Positions 8,971 through 17,208 of a stretch of DNA of 34,412 bases are shown one piece after another. Each line of letters opens with the position of its first letter. Position 1 is the stretch's first letter. The notes below the pieces were generated by a model that did no database searches, was not told where the DNA came from, and saw only the letters and a program-made list of their open reading frames with translations. The translations under genes were made by a program, and so were the position numbers. The stretch is from assembly GCA_007694095.1 (NCBI GenBank), contig RECI01000315.1, positions 1 to 34,412 of the forward strand. Direction: 5' to 3'. This DNA is from Balneolaceae bacterium (GTDB taxonomy: Bacteria > Bacteroidota > Rhodothermia > Balneolales > Balneolaceae).

Positions 8971-9948
8971 ATGCGCAGAAATATCTTCTTATTTTCATTT
9001 CCGGCTGCTACGATTCTTACAGGATGGGCTTTTTATATGGCTCATGGAAATTTATGGCTTCTTTTTTCGGATAACTGGTTTATGACGGCTACCATGGTTT
9101 TCGGATCGTTCATTGCGGGGGCTAGTTCGGAGGGTGGCGGAGCCATTGCCTTTCCTGCCATGACCCTGCTATTCAATATTGAACCAGAGGTTGCCCGTAA
9201 TTTCAGTTTTGCCATTCAAAGTGTGGGTATGACATTTGCCGCCATCTGGATTTTTATTTCAGGGATAAAAATTGAGAAAAACTACCTGCTGCTTGCAGGT
9301 GCGGGCGGTTTTATCGGCATTATTTTCGGGTCTTACTTTATCGTACCACTCATCAAGCCCGATTACGCCAAAATGATGTTTGTTTCATTTTGGCTGAGCT
9401 TTGGTATTGCACTGGCAGTGGTTAATTTCATTAATCAAAGAAAAAGTATTGAAAAACTACCGCATCTCTCATTTATACAAAAATCAGAACTCTTTTTTGT
9501 TGGAACTCTTGGTGGCGTATTCAGTTCGGTTTTAGGTAACGGACTCGATATATGCACGTTTTCTTATGTTGTAATGAAATATGGCCTTTCGGAAAAAATC
9601 GCTACTCCCACTTCAGTGATACTTATGGCATCGAACGCCATAATTGGATTTATAATACATCTTTTTTTCCTGGAAACGTTTCAAACCGAAGCCTTTCATT
9701 ACTGGCTGGTCTGTATTCCTGTGGTGATTTTTGGTGCACCGCTTGGAGCCTACACCATTACATTAATAGGCCGCAAATCTATTGCTGGTATTCTGATTCT
9801 TATCATTATTGCACAGTTTATTACAGCAATATTTGTTATAAAGCCCGGCATGGATCTGATCCTTTTTTCAACACTCATTTTTGTGATAGGGATATTCATA
9901 TTCTTTGTTATAACAAAAAAGAGATATACAGGTTCAGGAGTTAATTAA
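8971..9948 (+). CDS. TauE/SafE-family membrane permease
   Basis: A polytopic protein of 325 residues with about eight to nine hydrophobic helices. It has the family's glycine-rich segment near the start (FIAGASSEGGGAIAFP) and a second one halfway (FVGTLGGVFSSVLGNGLD). TauE/SafE members move sulfite, sulfoacetate or related small anions across the inner membrane; the substrate cannot be read from sequence. The 3' end overlaps the convergent second TauE/SafE gene by eight bases. Confidence 0.85.
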   Translation: MRRNIFLFSFPAATILTGWAFYMAHGNLWLLFSDNWFMTATMVFGSFIAGASSEGGGAIAFPAMTLLFNIEPEVARNFSFAIQSVGMTFAAIWIFISGIKIEKNYLLLAGAGGFIGIIFGSYFIVPLIKPDYAKMMFVSFWLSFGIALAVVNFINQRKSIEKLPHLSFIQKSELFFVGTLGGVFSSVLGNGLDICTFSYVVMKYGLSEKIATPTSVILMASNAIIGFIIHLFFLETFQTEAFHYWLVCIPVVIFGAPLGAYTITLIGRKSIAGILILIIIAQFITAIFVIKPGMDLILFSTLIFVIGIFIFFVITKKRYTGSGVN

Positions 9949-10750
9949 ATAACTGTATAATCATTAATGCTGCAATGGTAAGGATTAAAATACCGAAGCC
10001 AATTTGAATAGCCAGCTGCGATACCGAATGACCGATTCTGACACCAGCGAAACCTCCGGTGAATGCACCGATAATTAGTGGTAAACCCGATCCAAAATCC
10101 ACATAACCCAATGTAAATGGTGTAATACCATCAGGTTGCCCGGCCAGCAGTGCAAACTGCATCCAGCCGGATAACGAAATCAGCACAATAGCCATTGAAG
10201 AGATGCTCACTGCCTTTTTTAGCCTGAGTTTATAGGCCAGGTTCATGATAGGTACAAGAACGATTCCACCTCCCACACCTGCCAGTGCCGCAATAAATCC
10301 ACCTGTAGTTCCAGCCCCCACAGCTTTGGGAATACTGATTGTTTTTTTAGTAACCAATAGTGTGATATCATTCTTTCTCCGGCGAAAAAAAAGTATGGCA
10401 ACAAATACTAAAAGAATTGAAAATAAAGCTACAAATACATCTTCGGTATAATATGGCGATGTAACAACTTGCTTGCCTGCAAATACCCCAATGGTTCCGA
10501 ACAAACCTACAATTACACCCTGCTTCCAGTAAAAGTTTTTCTCAGATCGCTGCTGAATGGAACTGCTTATTGAAGCGGTAAAGGTGCAAAATAATGACGT
10601 TGCAATAGCCCAGGTTGCCGGATTTTCTAATCCAACTGATGAAAACAGAATAAAAAGAATGGGTGTAAACAATATCCCGCCTCCAACACCGAATAAACCT
10701 GCTACTGTTCCTGCTATTAACCCGCAAAATATCAGAATAACAAAGAGCAT
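9941..10750 (-). CDS. TauE/SafE-family membrane permease, second and distinct
   Basis: 269 residues, about eight membrane helices, and a classical two-repeat TauE/SafE layout: GLFGVGGGILFTP near residue 19 and AALAGVGGGIVLVP near residue 155. It is shorter than, and not closely similar to, the convergent 8971-9948 permease, so this is not a recent duplication. Its ATG overlaps the TGA of the upstream PhzF gene by one base (TGATG), indicating translational coupling. Substrate unknown; sulfite or another organosulfur anion is the family guess. Confidence 0.87.
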   Translation of the reverse strand: MLFVILIFCGLIAGTVAGLFGVGGGILFTPILFILFSSVGLENPATWAIATSLFCTFTASISSSIQQRSEKNFYWKQGVIVGLFGTIGVFAGKQVVTSPYYTEDVFVALFSILLVFVAILFFRRRKNDITLLVTKKTISIPKAVGAGTTGGFIAALAGVGGGIVLVPIMNLAYKLRLKKAVSISSMAIVLISLSGWMQFALLAGQPDGITPFTLGYVDFGSGLPLIIGAFTGGFAGVRIGHSVSQLAIQIGFGILILTIAALMIIQLFN

Positions 10751-11532
10751 CAGATGAAAATTTCACCAATCAGGTAGGTTACGGCCTGCCCGCCTATTTC
10801 AACCCGATCACCTTTATCCACACACTCTATATATCCACCCCGTGCAGAAAGCTGGCGTGCGGTGAGAAACTTTTTCCCCAACCGCTTTGACCAAAAAGGA
10901 ATCAGTACTGTATGGGCGGAACCAGTTACCGGGTCTTCCGGCACACCAAGCGATGGAGCAAAAAAACGGCTCACAAAATCAATACCGGTTTCAGAAGATT
11001 TAGCTGTAATAATCACCCCTCTTACATCCAGACTTTTTAAAATCGAAATATCCGGTTTCATCTTTTTTACAATTTGATCATCATTTACCAACACAAGCAG
11101 ATCTGTATGTAATCCCGTATAGATGGGAATGGTGCCAATAGACTCTGGCAGCAATTTCGGTACAGGAATGGGTTTGGGTGGTTTAGCAGGAAAATTCAAC
11201 CAGTAAAATAAATCTTTTTTTGTAACAGTTAACTTTCCGCTTATGGATTGAAAGATTATCTCCTCAGCGTAAAATCCAAGATGTTTAAATAATACATGGG
11301 CAGCTGCAAGTGTGGCATGTCCGCATAAATCAACTTCGGTTTCGGGTGTAAACCAACGTATATCAAAGGATTCATCCTTATTTTCTTTGAAAAATACCGT
11401 TTCGGAAAGATTATTTTCAGCAGCAATTTGTTGCATTATTGATACATCAATCCATTTTTTTAATGGCACAACGGCAGCCGGATTTCCTTTAAAAACCGAA
11501 TTTGTAAAAGCATCTGCCTGGTATATTTTCAT
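10750..11532 (-). CDS. PhzF-family isomerase/epimerase-like protein
   Basis: 260 residues, matching PhzF-family length. Motifs: QADAFTNSVFKGNPAAVV at the N-terminus, the catalytic glutamate of NLSETVFF at residue 44, EVDLCGHATLAAAH around 66-79 and PEDPVTGSAH in the second lobe. The family has a two-lobed diaminopimelate-epimerase fold. PhzF itself isomerises dihydro-hydroxyanthranilate for phenazines, but most members, including this one, stand outside phenazine clusters and have unknown substrates. It is first in a two-gene unit with the downstream TauE/SafE permease, so a shared small acidic substrate is possible but inferred. It is divergent from mutS2. Confidence 0.9.
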   Translation of the reverse strand: MKIYQADAFTNSVFKGNPAAVVPLKKWIDVSIMQQIAAENNLSETVFFKENKDESFDIRWFTPETEVDLCGHATLAAAHVLFKHLGFYAEEIIFQSISGKLTVTKKDLFYWLNFPAKPPKPIPVPKLLPESIGTIPIYTGLHTDLLVLVNDDQIVKKMKPDISILKSLDVRGVIITAKSSETGIDFVSRFFAPSLGVPEDPVTGSAHTVLIPFWSKRLGKKFLTARQLSARGGYIECVDKGDRVEIGGQAVTYLIGEIFI

Positions 11533-11637
11533 TTTTTATTGTGAATGTAATGATTCTTGCTGTGTGTATGAACGGTTTTTTTGGTTGTCACGATTGCCGG
11601 GTGTTATTTTCATGTAAAGTTCACGACATTTCATCTT

Positions 11638-14043
11638 ATGAGCAGTAAACTAATCATATATCCGCCAACGGCGATCAATAAAATCGGTTATGATACCATT
11701 CTGCGGGCAACACTAAGAAAGTGTTATACACCGTACGGAAGGGAGTATCTTGAACGGTTATGGGCTTCTGCCGACAAAAATATTGTTCAGGAACGTCTGG
11801 CATGCATTTCCGAATGGTTAAAATTACTGGAAAGCTCATCGCATCCCCTGTCGGCTGCCGAAGATATCCGGGAGGATATTAAGGAATGCCGGATTGCAGG
11901 AAGTGCCCTGCCGCTGGAAAGTTTTGTTGCGATCTTGCAAAATGCCCGTATAGCCCGCATTATTAAACAATTTTTCTCAAAACAAGAGGGCAACTATCCT
12001 CATTTAGAACAAATCGCAGATTACTTTGTTAACCTGAAACCGCTTGAAGATGCAATCCAAAAGGTTGTAACAGAAAGAGGGGATTTGCGGGATAATGCAA
12101 GTTCAGAATTAAAAAGCATTCGCAACAGAATTAACGGCGAGAAAAACAGGCTACGGGATACTATACAGCGTGTGATGAAAAGAGTTGTTCAACAAGGAAT
12201 GGCTTCTGATGAAGGCCCAACAATACGAAGCGGGCGCATGGTGATTCCGATACAATCAGAATTTAAACGCAAAGTAGACGGCTTTATCCATGATGTATCT
12301 GCAAGTGGCCAAACCGTTTACATTGAGCCAGTTGAGGCACTTCAGATCAATAATGAAATCCGGCAGCTCGAAGCACTGGAACAACGTGAAATAGACCGCA
12401 TTATCCGGGAACTAACATCCATTGTAAGCAGTCATGCTGACTCTTTATTATTAAATACAGATCAGCTCGCATTAATGGATGCAATTCATAGCCGGGCACA
12501 AATTGGCCTCGACCTCGATGGCAGTGTGCCCCAGCTTTCAACAGATATGTCACTTCAGCTCATAAATGCCCGCAATCCAAACCTGGCACTGAAAAATCAA
12601 AAAACACTGGATACCGAACCGGTCATTCCGTTAAACCTGAAACTTGATAAGGATGAGCTTGGGCTAATCATTACAGGGCCAAACGCCGGCGGTAAATCTG
12701 TAGCGATGAAAACGGCAGGCTTGCTGAGTTACATGTTACAATGCGGTTACCCCATACCTGTTCAGCCGGATTCAGTACTACCAATTATTAACGGAATTTT
12801 TGTTGATGTTGGCGATGACCAATCTATTGAAAATGATTTGAGCACTTTTTCGTCACGGTTGCTATGGATGCGAAACACCCTGTCAAAACTAATGCCGGGC
12901 TCACTTGTATTAATTGATGAAGCAGGCGCGGGAACAGACCCTGAAGAAGGGGGGGCTTTATTCCAGGCGTTTGTGGAAGAAGTGATCAGAAAGAACGGAC
13001 GAGTAATTGTAACTACCCATCACGGATCATTGAAGGTGTTTGCCCACAGTCATAAAAATGTGGTTAACGGAGCTATGGAATTTAACCAGGAAAACCTCTC
13101 TCCAACCTACCATTTCAAAAAAGGAATACCCGGCAGCAGTTACGCATTCGAAATTGCCGACAGAATGAAACTGCCTGAATCACTGATGCGACAAGCAAGA
13201 GAGTTACTTGGGGAAAAACGCGATAGTATGGGTGATCTACTGATCAGCCTTGAAAAAAAGATGCAGGAATCTGATGAAATCACTGCTGATTACAAAAGAC
13301 GCCTTGCCGAGATTGAAAAACGGGAACGCACGCTTGCCGAACAAACATCCAATATTGAAAATAAACGAAAAAATATACTCGAAAAAGCCTTCCGGGATGC
13401 CGAAGAAATACTGAAAACTGCGAACCGCAGAATTGAAGAAGCTGTTGAAAAAGTTGTAATGGAAGGGCGTGAAGACAAGGAGAAAATCCGTGACGCAAGG
13501 AAAAGTATTGATGAAGTAAAACAGGAAATACGCACAGGTAAAAAAGAGTATGAAAATGAGGTTGAGGAAGAAATTGTCAGAAGAAATGAAAAACCCAAAG
13601 TGGGTGATTATGTTGTGATTGGCGATGGAAACAGCATCGGTGAACTTGCGGAAATCTCTGGCAATAACGCCACTGTAATGATGAATGGTATGCGCATCAA
13701 ATCCAAACTGAACAAACTGGTTAAGACAAATCCGCCAAAGAAAAAGGAAAAGACGTATTTCACCCGTAGTTTTACAACTACGGGCGACATTGATTTATCT
13801 GTTAAACCAAGAATTGATCTTAGGGGAATGCGTGGTGATGAAGCCATAAATGAACTTACCGTTTACCTGGACAAGGCAATTGCCCGTGGACTCAAATCGG
13901 CTGAAATCATCCACGGAAAAGGTGAAGGGATTCTACTTAAACTTGTTCATGAATATCTTGAAAGCAGAAAGGAAGTGGAATCCTACGACATTGCACCCTG
14001 GGAAAGCGGTGGTACAGGCTGCACAGTGGTAAATCTTAAATAA
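11638..14043 (+). CDS. mutS2: MutS2 endonuclease/ATPase with Smr domain
   Basis: 801 residues from the ATG at 11638; a TTG at 11581 would add a non-homologous leader, whereas the family starts close to the helix beginning SSKLIIYPPTAINKIGYD. It has core and clamp helices, Walker A GPNAGGKS at 347-354 and Walker B LVLIDEAGAGTDPEEGG at 423-439. A long charged coiled coil at about 505-640 follows. A C-terminal Smr nuclease domain from about 725 carries DLRGMRGDEA and HGKGEGIL. MutS2 lacks the mismatch-recognition domain of MutS. In other bacteria it suppresses homologous recombination and/or rescues collided ribosomes. The hydrolase gene follows after 12 bases, so they are probably co-transcribed. 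Confidence 0.96.
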   Translation: MSSKLIIYPPTAINKIGYDTILRATLRKCYTPYGREYLERLWASADKNIVQERLACISEWLKLLESSSHPLSAAEDIREDIKECRIAGSALPLESFVAILQNARIARIIKQFFSKQEGNYPHLEQIADYFVNLKPLEDAIQKVVTERGDLRDNASSELKSIRNRINGEKNRLRDTIQRVMKRVVQQGMASDEGPTIRSGRMVIPIQSEFKRKVDGFIHDVSASGQTVYIEPVEALQINNEIRQLEALEQREIDRIIRELTSIVSSHADSLLLNTDQLALMDAIHSRAQIGLDLDGSVPQLSTDMSLQLINARNPNLALKNQKTLDTEPVIPLNLKLDKDELGLIITGPNAGGKSVAMKTAGLLSYMLQCGYPIPVQPDSVLPIINGIFVDVGDDQSIENDLSTFSSRLLWMRNTLSKLMPGSLVLIDEAGAGTDPEEGGALFQAFVEEVIRKNGRVIVTTHHGSLKVFAHSHKNVVNGAMEFNQENLSPTYHFKKGIPGSSYAFEIADRMKLPESLMRQARELLGEKRDSMGDLLISLEKKMQESDEITADYKRRLAEIEKRERTLAEQTSNIENKRKNILEKAFRDAEEILKTANRRIEEAVEKVVMEGREDKEKIRDARKSIDEVKQEIRTGKKEYENEVEEEIVRRNEKPKVGDYVVIGDGNSIGELAEISGNNATVMMNGMRIKSKLNKLVKTNPPKKKEKTYFTRSFTTTGDIDLSVKPRIDLRGMRGDEAINELTVYLDKAIARGLKSAEIIHGKGEGILLKLVHEYLESRKEVESYDIAPWESGGTGCTVVNLK

Positions 14044-14055
14044 GTAAATCAACCA

Positions 14056-14934
14056 ATGAAATCTGCTCTAATACTGCTATTCGTATTTTTTCTTCTCCCG
14101 GATTCCATGATTGCCCAGCTAGTGACTTGGCGTGATATTATTGAATCTGACCTGCCGGAACCAACCGCAAGAATTCATTATGGTGAAGACTCTCTGCAAT
14201 TTGGTGATTTATGGCTTCCAAAAAATTCCGAGCCTCACACCACCATTATCCTGATTCATGGTGGTTGCTGGCTGAGTATTTACCCTGGAGTGGAGTTAAT
14301 GCACCTGATGGCAAATGAACTGAGGAATCATGGTTTTGCGGTCTGGAATATTGAATACCGCAGAATTGGCCATGATGGAGGCGGCTACCCCGGCACGTTT
14401 CTTGATGTAGCCAAAGCGGCAGATTTTCTACAAACGATTGCCGAAGAGTATGGGCTAAATCTTAATCGCGTGATTTCATCAGGCCATTCGGCCGGAGGTC
14501 ATCTGGCAAGCTGGCTTTCAGTCCGAAAGAATATCCCCTCAAATAGCGTTCTATACTCTCCCAACCCGTTACATGTGCACAAGGTGATTTCTTTGGCGGG
14601 TATTAACGACCTTGAACGTTTTGGTTCATATGGCTCTTCATCATGTGGGCGAGATACAATAGACAACCTGGTTGACAAAAAGAACCGGGGCGATAGTGCA
14701 TTCCGTGATACATCACCAATAGAGCTTCTCCCTTTTGATCTTCCATTTGTAGAGATAAGTGCAGCCTTCGACGCCCCTGTCCCTCCATTTTTTGGTTATC
14801 ATTTCGTAGACACTGTAAAAAAAGGGGGCGATGAAGCAATACTGATTTTACAGACAGAAGCCGGACATTTTGAAATGATTGCACCCTGGAGTAAAGAATG
14901 GAAAGAGGTTTTGGAAGTCTTTCTGTCATTCTGA
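14056..14934 (+). CDS. secreted alpha/beta-hydrolase (esterase-like)
   Basis: 292 residues. A signal peptide at 1-20 ends in an MIA-QL site. The body is an alpha/beta hydrolase with the oxyanion motif HGGCW (68-72), nucleophile S145 in GHSAGG and the likely catalytic histidine H271 in AGHFEMI; the acid is probably an aspartate near 235-240. The HGGxW plus GHSAGG combination fits carboxylesterase or kynurenine-formamidase-like enzymes. Substrate unknown. It follows mutS2 by 12 bases. Its stop codon lies inside a GTCATTCTGA tract that forms an 8-bp inverted repeat with 14975-14982, so the last residues may have been supplied by an intergenic repeat. Confidence 0.87.
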   Translation: MKSALILLFVFFLLPDSMIAQLVTWRDIIESDLPEPTARIHYGEDSLQFGDLWLPKNSEPHTTIILIHGGCWLSIYPGVELMHLMANELRNHGFAVWNIEYRRIGHDGGGYPGTFLDVAKAADFLQTIAEEYGLNLNRVISSGHSAGGHLASWLSVRKNIPSNSVLYSPNPLHVHKVISLAGINDLERFGSYGSSSCGRDTIDNLVDKKNRGDSAFRDTSPIELLPFDLPFVEISAAFDAPVPPFFGYHFVDTVKKGGDEAILILQTEAGHFEMIAPWSKEWKEVLEVFLSF

Positions 14935-14982
14935 GCCCCTCATTTTGCACAAAAGCGGGCAACACCATATTAAAAATGACAG
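14923..14982. repeat. inverted repeat over the hydrolase stop codon
   Basis: CTGTCATT at 14923-14930 is the exact reverse complement of AATGACAG at 14975-14982, with 44 bases between. The left arm overlaps the last codons and the stop of the hydrolase. It could act as a weak transcript-end structure or be the edge of a dispersed intergenic element. Confidence 0.45.
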
Positions 14983-15482
14983 GAAAACTACGGGCAGTTT
15001 CTTGTGATACCACGGCATTCTTTTCTTCTAACCGTAGACGGTCTATGACCCCCTCGATTCGGTCCGGGGCTTTAATAAGACCATCACTCGGGGGGCACTG
15101 ATTGCCTCTGCTCTCCCGGGGCGACGTTCGCTTGCATTCGCTGTGCTCACTTTGCCCCGGGCTCTGTGATTTCGCCCTTTCAGGGCTGAAAACGCCATTT
15201 CCCACAAATCTGTCAACGGTAGAAAAAAACAGCGACAGACTCTAAAAATGGCGTCTCCAGTCTGATTTGTATGGGTAGATAAAAAATCATCGGAAAAGTT
15301 TTTCGATTATCATGTAGCCTTAGTTTATTCAATGATGCGGTTTTTTGTAAATTCTTTTGAACATTTTGAAAATGATCTGGATTCTTACAATAATAACTGA
15401 CTTTTTTTGTGCATCATCCGGATTACAACACAACTATACTGCATCTTAAACTGGATGCTCATTTAAGTATCATTTTATCCAC
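14935..15482. other. repeat-bearing gap between hydrolase and phosphodiesterase
   Basis: A gap of 548 bases with no convincing gene. It contains copy A of the 163-bp repeat and a 9-bp inverted repeat (ACGCCATTT at 15192-15200, AAATGGCGT at 15246-15254) just after it. An AT-rich leader before the phosphodiesterase start probably holds its promoter. Long minus-strand ORFs here are by-products of the GC-rich repeat. Confidence 0.6.
15031..15193 (+). repeat. 163-bp dispersed repeat, copy A
   Basis: Aligns without gaps to 32550-32712, in the same orientation, with about 16 substitutions by my count (about 90% identity). The best-conserved part contains an 8-bp inverted repeat (CCCGGGGC at 15115-15122, GCCCCGGG at 15154-15161), which gives a GC-rich hairpin. 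It is more GC-rich than its surroundings. This resembles palindromic intergenic elements of FCB-group genomes. No transposase is nearby. Confidence 0.88.
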
Positions 15483-16388
15483 ATGAGAATTACTATTAGT
15501 ATTCTGGCGTTTATTTTTTTTATGAGCTGTTCATCAGAGGAGTATCTGCATGATTTCGATTTACAAGGCCACCGCGGCGCACGGGGTTTACTTCCGGAAA
15601 ATACAATCCCCAGTTTTCTGATCGCCATAGATCATGGTGTGGATACCATCGAATTCGATCTTGTGGTAACCAAAGACAGGCAGCTTCTCATTTCACATGA
15701 GCCATGGTTTCATCATCATATCAGCACGAAGCCGGATGGCTCGCCGGTTACACCTGAAGAACAGATGGATTTTAATATTTTTGAGATGACATACAACGAA
15801 ACTCAGCAATTTGATGTAGGTAAGCGCGGTCATGTTAATTATCCTGAACAGCAGCCGATGGAAGTAACAAAACCGCTGATGAGAGACGCGATCAGGGCTA
15901 TTGAAGCTTATACCGAACAGCAGGGTTTAACCCCGGTATTCTACAATATCGAAACCAAAAGCAACCCTGAACAATACGGGATCATGTTTCCTTACCCGGA
16001 TGAATACGCGCGGTTATTGTATGATGAACTTATAATCCTGCACCAGGAATTTGACCTCTTCGACCGAATCATTATCCAATCTTTTGACCCTGCCACCCTT
16101 ATTGAATTCCGCCAGTTAAATGACCGGATTGCACAGGCTATTCTTGTCTCGGGTGACGATTCAATTCAGAGTTTCATCGATACTCTGGGTTATACGCCTG
16201 AGATCTGGAGTCCGAATTACAGGTACGTAACCCGGGATATCGTTGATGAAGCACATTCGAGAGGAATGAAAGTGATACCATGGACAATTAATAACATTTC
16301 AGACATGCGACAACAGCTCGAAATGGGTGTAGACGGTATCATTACAGACTATCCCGATAGCGCGGCAATTCTGCGGCAACCTTCATAA
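15483..16388 (+). CDS. glycerophosphodiester phosphodiesterase, probable lipoprotein
   Basis: 301 residues. A hydrophobic leader ends in FMSC with lipidation cysteine C16, so the enzyme is probably a lipoprotein facing the periplasm or surface. The GDPD domain has HRGARG (H30, R31) and PENT (E39). Metal/active-site acids lie in TIEFDLVVTKD (E57, D59) and the second histidine in SHEP (H72). The C-terminal TIM-barrel end is VIPWTINN followed by DGIITDYPD. It hydrolyses glycerophosphodiesters to glycerol-3-phosphate and an alcohol, a role in phospholipid head-group salvage. Complete length for the family; it stands alone between two repeat-rich gaps. Confidence 0.93.
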   Translation: MRITISILAFIFFMSCSSEEYLHDFDLQGHRGARGLLPENTIPSFLIAIDHGVDTIEFDLVVTKDRQLLISHEPWFHHHISTKPDGSPVTPEEQMDFNIFEMTYNETQQFDVGKRGHVNYPEQQPMEVTKPLMRDAIRAIEAYTEQQGLTPVFYNIETKSNPEQYGIMFPYPDEYARLLYDELIILHQEFDLFDRIIIQSFDPATLIEFRQLNDRIAQAILVSGDDSIQSFIDTLGYTPEIWSPNYRYVTRDIVDEAHSRGMKVIPWTINNISDMRQQLEMGVDGIITDYPDSAAILRQPS

Positions 16389-16441
16389 CACAAAACTGAT
16401 TCATTCTGAACCGAAAAGAAAAAATTATCCGCCAATTACGA

Positions 16442-16903
16442 TTGCAAGCGCATCCGGAGGGCGGATATTACTCGGAAACATACCGCAGCAGAGAAACCAT
16501 ACATTGTGAAGGCGGGCAATTTCCGGACAGGCGCAGCTACAGCACAGCCATCTACTTCCTTTTAAGCAGCGGAGACATCTCACGATTCCATCGCATACAG
16601 TCAGACGAAATTTGGCATCACTACGAAGGATCTCCCATCACTATTCACATGATACACGTCAATGGTTTTTATGAAGCAAAACATCTGGGAAAACAACTTG
16701 ACAATTCCCAGGAACCTCAGCTTATTGTTCGCGCCGGCACGTGGTTCGGGGCAACGGTGGATGAGCCTGAAAGCTTTGCATTATGTGGATGTACCGTATC
16801 ACCTGGATTTGAATTCAACGATTTTGAGATAGGCGATCGGCACAAAATGCTTCTGGAATTCCCGGAACATCAGAACATTATCCGAAAATTGTTACCGGAT
16901 TAA
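16442..16903 (+). CDS. DUF985-family cupin; start uncertain and probably further upstream
   Basis: A small cupin of the DUF985 family, recognised by LQAHPEGGYYSETYRS at the start, the RSYSTAIYFLLSSGDISRFHRI barrel strand, DEIWHHYEGSP and the late GCTVSPGFEFNDFE block. The first conventional start is TTG at 16442, which yields 153 residues. It lies inside the conserved N-terminal motif. The upstream frame is open to a stop at 16397 and encodes KEKIIRQLR in frame, which looks like the family's usual first helix, but that stretch has no ATG, GTG or TTG. CTG at 16406 or ATT at 16403 are candidate unusual starts. The family is of uncharacterised function; a role in sugar or metabolite isomerisation is a guess from cupins in general. 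Confidence 0.8.
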   Translation: MQAHPEGGYYSETYRSRETIHCEGGQFPDRRSYSTAIYFLLSSGDISRFHRIQSDEIWHHYEGSPITIHMIHVNGFYEAKHLGKQLDNSQEPQLIVRAGTWFGATVDEPESFALCGCTVSPGFEFNDFEIGDRHKMLLEFPEHQNIIRKLLPD

Positions 16904-17208
16904 CCGGGATGTTTTTGTTACAATTATAATGGATGAACAAGTGCTCATAATGACAACTGGTGCTACTCCAGTCCCGCGGTGTCGAAATGATTCAGAAAAA
17001 AGTTGTGAACCGCGAAGCGAAAAGTTGGAGCGATAACGAAAATCCCAATTCCTCGGGGCCGTTACGGTGACGACAGGCCAGACACCCCCGATGACAACTA
17101 AAATCTCAAAACTTAAAACTCCACATCACCGAAACACAAAAATGATTGAAATTTGGTGCTTGAAATTTGGATTTTTTCAATTTTTGCAAAAAATCATTAT
17201 GCAGGAGC
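16904..17208. other. gap between cupin and outer-membrane barrel
   Basis: 305 bases between convergent genes. It holds an array in 7-base register from 17105, including two identical TTGAAATTTGG units 14 bases apart (17146-17156 and 17160-17170). A 25-base block at 17105-17129 recurs inverted at 34211-34235 with one mismatch. No gene or clear terminator is visible. Confidence 0.6.
17105..17129 (+). repeat. 25-bp dispersed block, copy 1
   Basis: Matches the reverse complement of 34211-34235 at 24 of 25 positions, ending in AAAACTCCACATCAC. It begins a stretch with a 7-base register (CTCAAAA, CTTAAAA). The TGAAATT units at 17147 and 17161 fall in the same register, 42 and 56 bases downstream. 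Confidence 0.7.

Noticed and set aside
9552-9944. Plus-strand ORF rich in Cys, Tyr and His
   Set aside because: Shadow of the 8971-9948 permease in another frame.
11581-11637. Longer MutS2 from TTG 11581
   Set aside because: Adds 19 residues unlike the family; the ATG at 11638 gives the usual N-terminus.
13280-13598. Antisense ORFs within mutS2
   Set aside because: Serine- and phenylalanine-rich shadows of the charged coiled coil in mutS2.
14603-15205. 200-residue minus-strand ORF across the hydrolase 3' end and repeat A
   Set aside because: It is antisense to a well-supported gene and reads through the GC-rich repeat; the second repeat copy is read in a different frame by its own ORF, so neither reflects a protein.
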